Source: Clostridia bacterium (GTDB lineage Bacteria > Bacillota > Clostridia > Oscillospirales > CAG-272). From it: a stretch of 10,516 nt of DNA. Below, one piece after another: positions 7,284 to 10,516 of this stretch. Position 1 is the stretch's first letter; the number at the start of each line of letters is the position of its first letter. A program made the translations under genes and the position numbers. The stretch is taken from NCBI GenBank assembly GCA_017452335.1, contig JAFTMP010000173.1, forward strand, positions 1 to 10,516, written 5' to 3'. The notes under the pieces were generated by a model. That model was not told the origin of the DNA and did no database searches. It saw nothing but the letters and a program-made list of their open reading frames with translations.

Positions 7284-7312
7284 AGTATAGCATGTTTTTT
7301 CAGAATTTTCAA
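7284..7312 (-). promoter_or_regulatory. SigA-type promoter of the DUF4375 gene
   Basis: Read on the minus strand: TTGAAA (-35, 7307-7312), 17-nt spacer, TATACT (-10, 7284-7289). Transcription would begin near 7277, giving a leader of about 23 nt that includes the AGGGGG ribosome binding site (7262-7267). Spacing is ideal and each hexamer differs from consensus at one or two bases. Confidence 0.75.
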
Positions 7313-7652
7313 TGCAATCTTCATGAGTTATAACGATTCTTACTTTAGAGCTACGGCAAAACGATATCTTAAAATTACACGAAACGATGATGCAAATTAC
7401 CTGGTATGCAGTTCATAGCATGCTGAAAAAGATATATCAAAAATGCCTTTTAAAATGCTTTGGTGCTGCAAAGTGCGTTTTGAGTGTTTTAAGAGGACGA
7501 GACGCACGCTCACGCCACCCGCAAAAGCGGAACGGGGATCGCTTTAGAATATGCGCGCAAGCAGGGAAGGGAGGTAAAGATCTTTCCCGATATATGTTGA
7601 TTAGTGCCAATAGAGCGTGCTGCAGGGACTTAAACATTTCACATTTTTGCTC
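7313..7652. other. Intergenic region without an intact gene
   Basis: This is about 340 nt between two divergent promoters. Its first part (to about 7440) is A+T-rich and shows no supported gene, RNA or terminator. A run of near-repeats, AAATGCCTTTT, AAAATGCTTT and AAAGTGCGTTTT, lies at about 7441-7480. The remainder is G+C-richer and contains the possible gene fragment at 7493-7600. An 89-codon reading frame across 7387-7656 has no ribosome binding site and an implausible Cys/Arg-rich translation. Confidence 0.5.
7493..7600 (+). pseudogene. Possible decayed C-terminal fragment of an unidentified gene
   Basis: Right after an in-frame TAA (7490-7492), one frame reads 35 residues to a TGA at 7598-7600. 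It includes KSGTGIALEYARKQGREV (7523-7576) and then KIFPDIC. It looks like real protein: a helix-turn-strand pattern with a Gly-rich turn, and G+C content higher than the DNA before it. The SGT-x-x-AL-x-YA-x-K-x-G-x-EV pattern is reminiscent of the end of a Rossmann-like nucleotide-binding fold such as SLOG/YpsA or DprA-type proteins, but this is only a resemblance. There is no start codon or ribosome binding site. A one-base insertion near 7490 would join it to an open frame upstream (from about 7443), which suggests a frameshifted remnant. Chance is the alternative. Confidence 0.3.
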
Positions 7653-7681
7653 TTGACTTTTCATAAAAAGGGTGCTATAAT
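7653..7681 (+). promoter_or_regulatory. Strong SigA promoter of the antiporter gene
   Basis: TTGACT (-35, 7653-7658), 17-nt spacer, TATAAT (-10, 7676-7681): a perfect -10 and a one-mismatch -35 at ideal spacing. Transcription would start near 7687, leaving a leader of about 115 nt before the antiporter ATG at 7804. Confidence 0.85.
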
Positions 7682-7686
7682 GTTCA

Positions 7687-7803
7687 GCCGATGAGATAGA
7701 GTGACTATGAAGATCGCTTTTGAGAGCCGTAAAGCACCCTCATTTTACATCGGAATGTTTCTCCTCTCGCGTAAATAAATATAGTTAAAAGAAGGTGTAT
7801 TTT
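7687..7803 (+). promoter_or_regulatory. Structured 5' leader of the antiporter mRNA, candidate cis-regulatory RNA
   Basis: The leader can fold as a three-way junction. The closing stem is CCGATG (7688-7693) with CATCGG (7748-7753), starting at the predicted transcript 5' end. Arm two is ATAG (7696-7699) with CTAT (7705-7708). Arm three is GCTTT (7716-7720) with AAAGC (7731-7735) around a 10-nt loop. The loop bases TGAG (7721-7724) complement CTCA (7739-7742) in the junction, allowing a pseudoknot; the overlapping GAGAG (7722-7726) alternatively complements CTCTC (7764-7768) further down. There is no intrinsic terminator in the leader, so control would act on translation or stability. It does not match the conserved bases I recall for the fluoride, ydaO (c-di-AMP) or yybP-ykoY riboswitches. 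I cannot exclude the Na+ or Li+ riboswitch classes, whose consensus I do not recall precisely. Confidence 0.4.
7707..7778 (+). CDS. Possible 23-residue leader peptide ORF
   Basis: An ATG at 7707 opens 23 codons ending in TAA at 7776-7778, 25 nt before the antiporter ATG. The peptide begins MKIAFESRK and ends GMFLLSRK. Only a weak purine-rich stretch (GAGATAGAG) precedes it. It overlaps the predicted RNA fold, and translating it would unfold the 3' arm, so it could couple translation to regulation. It may simply be a chance ORF. Confidence 0.18.
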   Translation: MKIAFESRKAPSFYIGMFLLSRK

Positions 7804-9096
7804 ATGACTCAAACGGCAAGTATCTTTTTGAGCTTGTCTATTGCTTTGCTGGCGGGTCTTTTGCTGTCCAGACTTGCAAAGCTGGTAAAGCTCCCTGCGG
7901 TTACCGCATATTTGATCGCCGGCGTGCTGATCGGTCCCTTTGTGCTGGGTGCACTGAACATCCCCGGTATCGGCATTACTTCCGAACAAATTGAAGGCTT
8001 TGGCATTATTGCCGACCTGGCTTTGGGCTTCATTGCCTTTTCCATGGGTAATGAATTCAGACTTTCCCAGCTGAAAAAGATTGGTAAACAGGCAACGGTG
8101 ATCGGCGTTGTGCAAGCGATCTTCACCACCATTGTGGTGGATGTTGCCCTCATTGGACTGCACTTCTTAATGCCCGACAAGCTGACCCTGCCTGCCGCAA
8201 TCGTTCTTGCTTCGGTTGCCACCGCAACGGCACCTGCCGCAACGCTGATGGTTGTGAAGCAGTATAAGGCGAAGGGACCTGTGACCGACGTGCTTCTGCC
8301 CGTTGTTGCCCTTGACGACGCTGTGGGCTTGGTGGTGTTTGCCATCTCCTTCGGTATTGCCAAGTCGCTGAGCACCGGAACGGTGGATATCGTTTCCATC
8401 GTGTTAGAACCCCTGCTTGAGATCGTACTTTCTCTGGCGCTGGGCTTTATCATGGGCTTGCTCTTCACTCTTTGCGAAAGATATTTCCACTCCCGCTCCA
8501 AGCGTATGGCGGTTTCCGTGACCTTCGTTATGCTGACCGTGGCACTTTCCTGCCTGCGTTTTGATGTCTTCGGCATTCACGTGGGCTTCTCCTCTCTGCT
8601 TGCCTGCATGATGCTGGGCACTGTGTTCTGCAACTTCTGCGAGGTTTCCGAGGAGCTGATGGATCGTGCAGACAGATGGACCACCCCCGTGCTCATCCTC
8701 TTCTTCGTGATCAGCGGCGCGGAGCTGGAGCTGTCGGTATTTGCTGACTGGGCTGTTGTAGTTGTGGGTATCGTTTACATCATTTCCCGTTCCATCGGTA
8801 AATATTACGGCGCAAATATCAGCGCAAAAATGACCAAGTGCGACCCCAACATTGTAAAATATCTGGGTATCACCCTGCTTCCCCAGGCAGGTGTGGCGCT
8901 GGGCATGGCAATGAAGGCTGTTGAGCTGGGTCCCGACGGTGCCATCGTGCGCAACATCACCCTCTTTGCAGTGCTCATTTATGAGATCGTTGGTCCCTTC
9001 CTTACCAAGATCGCCCTGACTAAGGCAGGAGATATCAAGGAAGAGGGACGCAAGAGCGCAAGAGAAGAGCATCTTGCCTCCAAAGCGAAAAAGTGA
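7804..9096 (+). CDS. CPA2-family cation:proton antiporter (Na+/H+ exchanger domain, NapA/Kef-like)
   Basis: This is an integral membrane exchanger of monovalent cations for protons, 430 residues, about 12-13 hydrophobic segments spanning nearly the whole length (PF00999-type). Visible hallmarks are LPAVTAYLIAGVLIGP (30-45; first-repeat helix), ATATAPAAT (139-147; the unwound-helix region that crosses the ion site), VALDDAVGL (168-176) with the ion-binding pair D171-D172, and FFVISGAELEL (311-321) in the second repeat. The DD pair is what NapA-type electrogenic Na+/H+ antiporters carry; Kef K+ efflux proteins usually have QD. There is no C-terminal RCK/TrkA_N nucleotide-binding domain, only a short charged tail (about 408-430). 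The start is the ATG at 7804, with GAAGG (7791-7795) 8 nt before it. An in-frame GTG at 7795 overlaps that site. The gene stands alone behind a strong promoter and a structured leader. Ion specificity is uncertain. Confidence 0.9.
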   Translation: MTQTASIFLSLSIALLAGLLLSRLAKLVKLPAVTAYLIAGVLIGPFVLGALNIPGIGITSEQIEGFGIIADLALGFIAFSMGNEFRLSQLKKIGKQATVIGVVQAIFTTIVVDVALIGLHFLMPDKLTLPAAIVLASVATATAPAATLMVVKQYKAKGPVTDVLLPVVALDDAVGLVVFAISFGIAKSLSTGTVDIVSIVLEPLLEIVLSLALGFIMGLLFTLCERYFHSRSKRMAVSVTFVMLTVALSCLRFDVFGIHVGFSSLLACMMLGTVFCNFCEVSEELMDRADRWTTPVLILFFVISGAELELSVFADWAVVVVGIVYIISRSIGKYYGANISAKMTKCDPNIVKYLGITLLPQAGVALGMAMKAVELGPDGAIVRNITLFAVLIYEIVGPFLTKIALTKAGDIKEEGRKSAREEHLASKAKK

Positions 9097-9112
9097 ATAC
9101 ATACTGTTACAT

Positions 9113-9164
9113 AAAAAAGCACCGTCTGAAATGCCGATCAAAGCATTTCAGACGGTGCTTTTTT
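9113..9164. terminator. Strong bidirectional terminator between convergent genes
   Basis: The stem GCACCGTCTGAAATGC (9119-9134) with GCATTTCAGACGGTGC (9143-9158) has 16 perfect pairs around an 8-nt loop. It is flanked by A6 (9113-9118) and T6 (9159-9164), which extend pairing to 22 bp and give a T-tract on both strands. It ends the antiporter transcript (stop at 9096) and the CapA gene (stop at 9168) from opposite directions. Confidence 0.95.
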
Positions 9165-9167
9165 GCT

Positions 9168-10499
9168 TTATTCTTCACAAATGACTCCGTTTTCATCAAT
9201 ATGCACACCGGGGGAGAGCTTCCTTAAGGATGCCAGTGTGGCTTGTCCGTCAGCGCTTCCCTCTGTGCCGACAAGACGGCAGTCCTTTTGGCGGCAAGGG
9301 ATGATTTTAAAAGAAAGCTTGTCGGGACTTTGGAAGGTGACCTCCAAAAGGGCGCTTGCCTGGTCGTTTGAATTGAAGAGATAGTTGCCAAGACCATAGA
9401 AAATGGGCTTGCCTTTGTAGTATTCAATGCCCTGCAGGATGTGGGCGTGGTGCCCTACGATGAGGTCCGCGCCCGCATCAATGAAGTCCTGTGCCGCCTT
9501 TCGCTGGACCTTTTCGATCACGGTGGAATACTCTGCACCGAAATGCACGTACACGATCACATAGTCCGCCTGCTTTTTTGCCTCCTTGATCTGCGCGCAT
9601 ACAAGGGCGGTGTCGTAGCATCCCGCAATGCCGGGGGTGTTTTCAGTGGCAACGGGGGTCATATAGTTCTTTTCTGCGCGGGAGGCGGCAATAAAGGCGA
9701 TCTTCACGCCGCTTTGCTCGTAGTAATAGGGGGCGTACGCCTCCTTTTCATTGGCACCTGCCCCGATGGTGGGGATGCCCATTTGCCGGAAGGTGTCAAT
9801 GGTGTCAAGAAAGGCGGTTTTACCGTAGTCGTAAACGTGGTTGTTGGCAAGTCCCGCAAGGTCGGCACCGATGGTGAGCATATCTCTTGCACGCTGTGTG
9901 GAGGTGCGGAAGGTGTATGCCTTGCCGGACAGCGGGGTGCCGCGGTCGCTGACGCAGGATTCATAGTTGATGACCAAAAAATCCGCCTGCCGCATGCGCG
10001 ATAAAATATCGGGGGAGAAGCAATCCTCTATGGTGTAGCCCTTGCTGACGGCGTTTTTCCAGATCTTGTAGTTTTCCGCAATGCTGATATCGCCTGTAAA
10101 CGCCAGTGTGAAGGGGGTAAAGGCAGGCTCGGGGGTAGGGGTCGGCTCGGGACTCGGTGTGGGTTCGGGACTCGGTGTGGGTTCGGGACTTGGCGTGGGT
10201 TCGGGACTTGGTGTTGGTTCGGGCGTGGGCGTCGGCTTTGTTGAGGGGGTAGGTTTTTCACTTGGCGTCGGCTCTGCCGAGGGCATGGACGGAGAATCGG
10301 GTGCTTTACTGCTGTCAGAAGAGGGGAAAGAGAAGCCGGGGGAGGGTGCGGGGCGTACGGAGGATCCCTGCGCCGAATTTGCGGTGCTCTCGGGCGCGGG
10401 GGAAGAGCCGAGGGCGGGCGGCGCTATAGAGAGCGCAGGGGCAGTGCAGGCGCCCAGAAGCAAAAGGGCAGACAGAAGCAACCAAAACAGCTTTTTCAT
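9168..10499 (-). CDS. CapA-family (PGA_cap metallophosphatase-like) lipoprotein with Pro-rich linker
   Basis: This is a 443-residue exported lipoprotein. The N-terminus MKKLFWLLLSALLLLGAC has a clear lipobox (LGAC, lipidated C18). Residues about 19-127 are a disordered Ser/Pro/Ala/Thr stretch ending in repeated PSPEPT units (about 95-120), the usual look of a spacer through a Gram-positive wall. Residues 130-400 form the CapA/PGA_cap domain: FTGDISI (G136, D137), INYES (177-181), LANNHVYDYG (217-226), and GADLIVGHHAHILQG (343-357) followed by KPIFYGLGNYLF. These are the Asp/Asn/His positions expected of a metal-binding calcineurin-like fold. Relatives include CapA/YwtB of poly-gamma-glutamate systems, but no capB/capC partners are here, so a polyglutamate role is not supported; the substrate is unknown. 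The ATG at 10499 yields a perfect signal peptide, but no convincing Shine-Dalgarno sequence is visible in the 17 nt beyond it. Confidence 0.9.
   Translation of the reverse strand: MKKLFWLLLSALLLLGACTAPALSIAPPALGSSPAPESTANSAQGSSVRPAPSPGFSFPSSDSSKAPDSPSMPSAEPTPSEKPTPSTKPTPTPEPTPSPEPTPSPEPTPSPEPTPSPEPTPTPEPAFTPFTLAFTGDISIAENYKIWKNAVSKGYTIEDCFSPDILSRMRQADFLVINYESCVSDRGTPLSGKAYTFRTSTQRARDMLTIGADLAGLANNHVYDYGKTAFLDTIDTFRQMGIPTIGAGANEKEAYAPYYYEQSGVKIAFIAASRAEKNYMTPVATENTPGIAGCYDTALVCAQIKEAKKQADYVIVYVHFGAEYSTVIEKVQRKAAQDFIDAGADLIVGHHAHILQGIEYYKGKPIFYGLGNYLFNSNDQASALLEVTFQSPDKLSFKIIPCRQKDCRLVGTEGSADGQATLASLRKLSPGVHIDENGVICEE
10150..10221. repeat. Four tandem 18-bp repeats inside the CapA-family gene
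   Basis: Units of the form GGACTYGGYGTKGGTTCG run at 10150-10167, 10168-10185, 10186-10203 and 10204-10221 without gaps. The first two are identical and the others differ by one to three bases. On the coding (minus) strand each encodes one PSPEPT hexapeptide of the wall-spanning linker. Unit length is a multiple of three, so copy-number change by slippage alters linker length without breaking the frame. Confidence 0.9.
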
Positions 10500-10516
10500 A
10501 TATAAAAACGGCAGAA

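Noticed and set aside
7255..7293. 13-residue extension of the DUF4375 protein
   Set aside because: The upstream start would lie within the predicted -10 region; the ATG at 7254 has AGGGGG at proper spacing.
7387..7656. An 89-codon plus-strand ORF in the intergenic region
   Set aside because: No ribosome binding site, implausible Cys/Arg-rich translation, and it runs into the antiporter -35 element.
7795..7803. GTG start for the antiporter, three codons upstream
   Set aside because: The GTG overlaps the Shine-Dalgarno GAAGG; the ATG at 7804 has correct 8-nt spacing.
9441..10004. A 187-codon plus-strand frame opposite the CapA-family gene
   Set aside because: It overlaps the conserved PGA_cap motifs on the other strand, lies beyond a strong terminator without a promoter, and resembles no family.
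10150..10221. Short tandem repeats as a CRISPR array
   Set aside because: Units are contiguous with no spacers, are in frame in a coding sequence, and encode a Pro-rich linker.

Overview
The window looks like a chromosomal segment from a Gram-positive Firmicute of the class Clostridia. The reasons are strong AGGAGG-type ribosome binding sites, near-consensus SigA promoters (TTGACT-17-TATAAT and TTGAAA-17-TATACT), the co-directional order ftsE-ftsX-M23 hydrolase-S41 protease, the adjacent greA-lysS pair, and a lipoprotein with a proline-rich wall-spanning linker. The species cannot be named from the sequence.

Layout. Positions 51-6359 hold six closely spaced plus-strand genes: ftsE, ftsX, a secreted coiled-coil M23 peptidase, a membrane-anchored PDZ/S41 C-terminal processing protease, greA and lysS. 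Gaps are only 22-45 nt and no terminator separates them, so they may form one transcription unit or two (cell-wall module plus greA-lysS). The first four make a coherent machine: the FtsEX ABC complex is known to control wall hydrolases through an extracellular coiled coil, and here the hydrolase is an M23 enzyme with all its active-site residues present. The S41 protease could process or turn over the hydrolase or its products.

Positions 6360-7650 are different in character. After lysS come a short hairpin, a tandem 10-bp repeat and a 15-bp terminator hairpin. Then follows a visibly A+T-rich minus-strand gene for a small membrane protein with a DUF4375-like domain, under its own promoter. 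Beyond it is about 340 nt of non-coding or decayed DNA containing one short stretch that reads like the C-terminus of a broken gene. This is the most accessory-looking part of the window.

Positions 7653-9164 hold a self-contained unit: a consensus promoter, a leader of about 115 nt that can fold as a three-way junction with a possible pseudoknot (candidate cis-regulatory RNA, also containing a 23-codon ORF), a CPA2-type cation:proton antiporter with a DD motif, and a very strong bidirectional terminator. Converging on it from the right is a CapA-family (PGA_cap) lipoprotein gene (9168-10499, minus) with a hexapeptide Pro-rich linker encoded by four tandem 18-bp repeats.

No wholly new multi-gene system is evident. 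The best leads are the structured antiporter leader, the possible integration scar after lysS, and the FtsEX-M23-S41 module.
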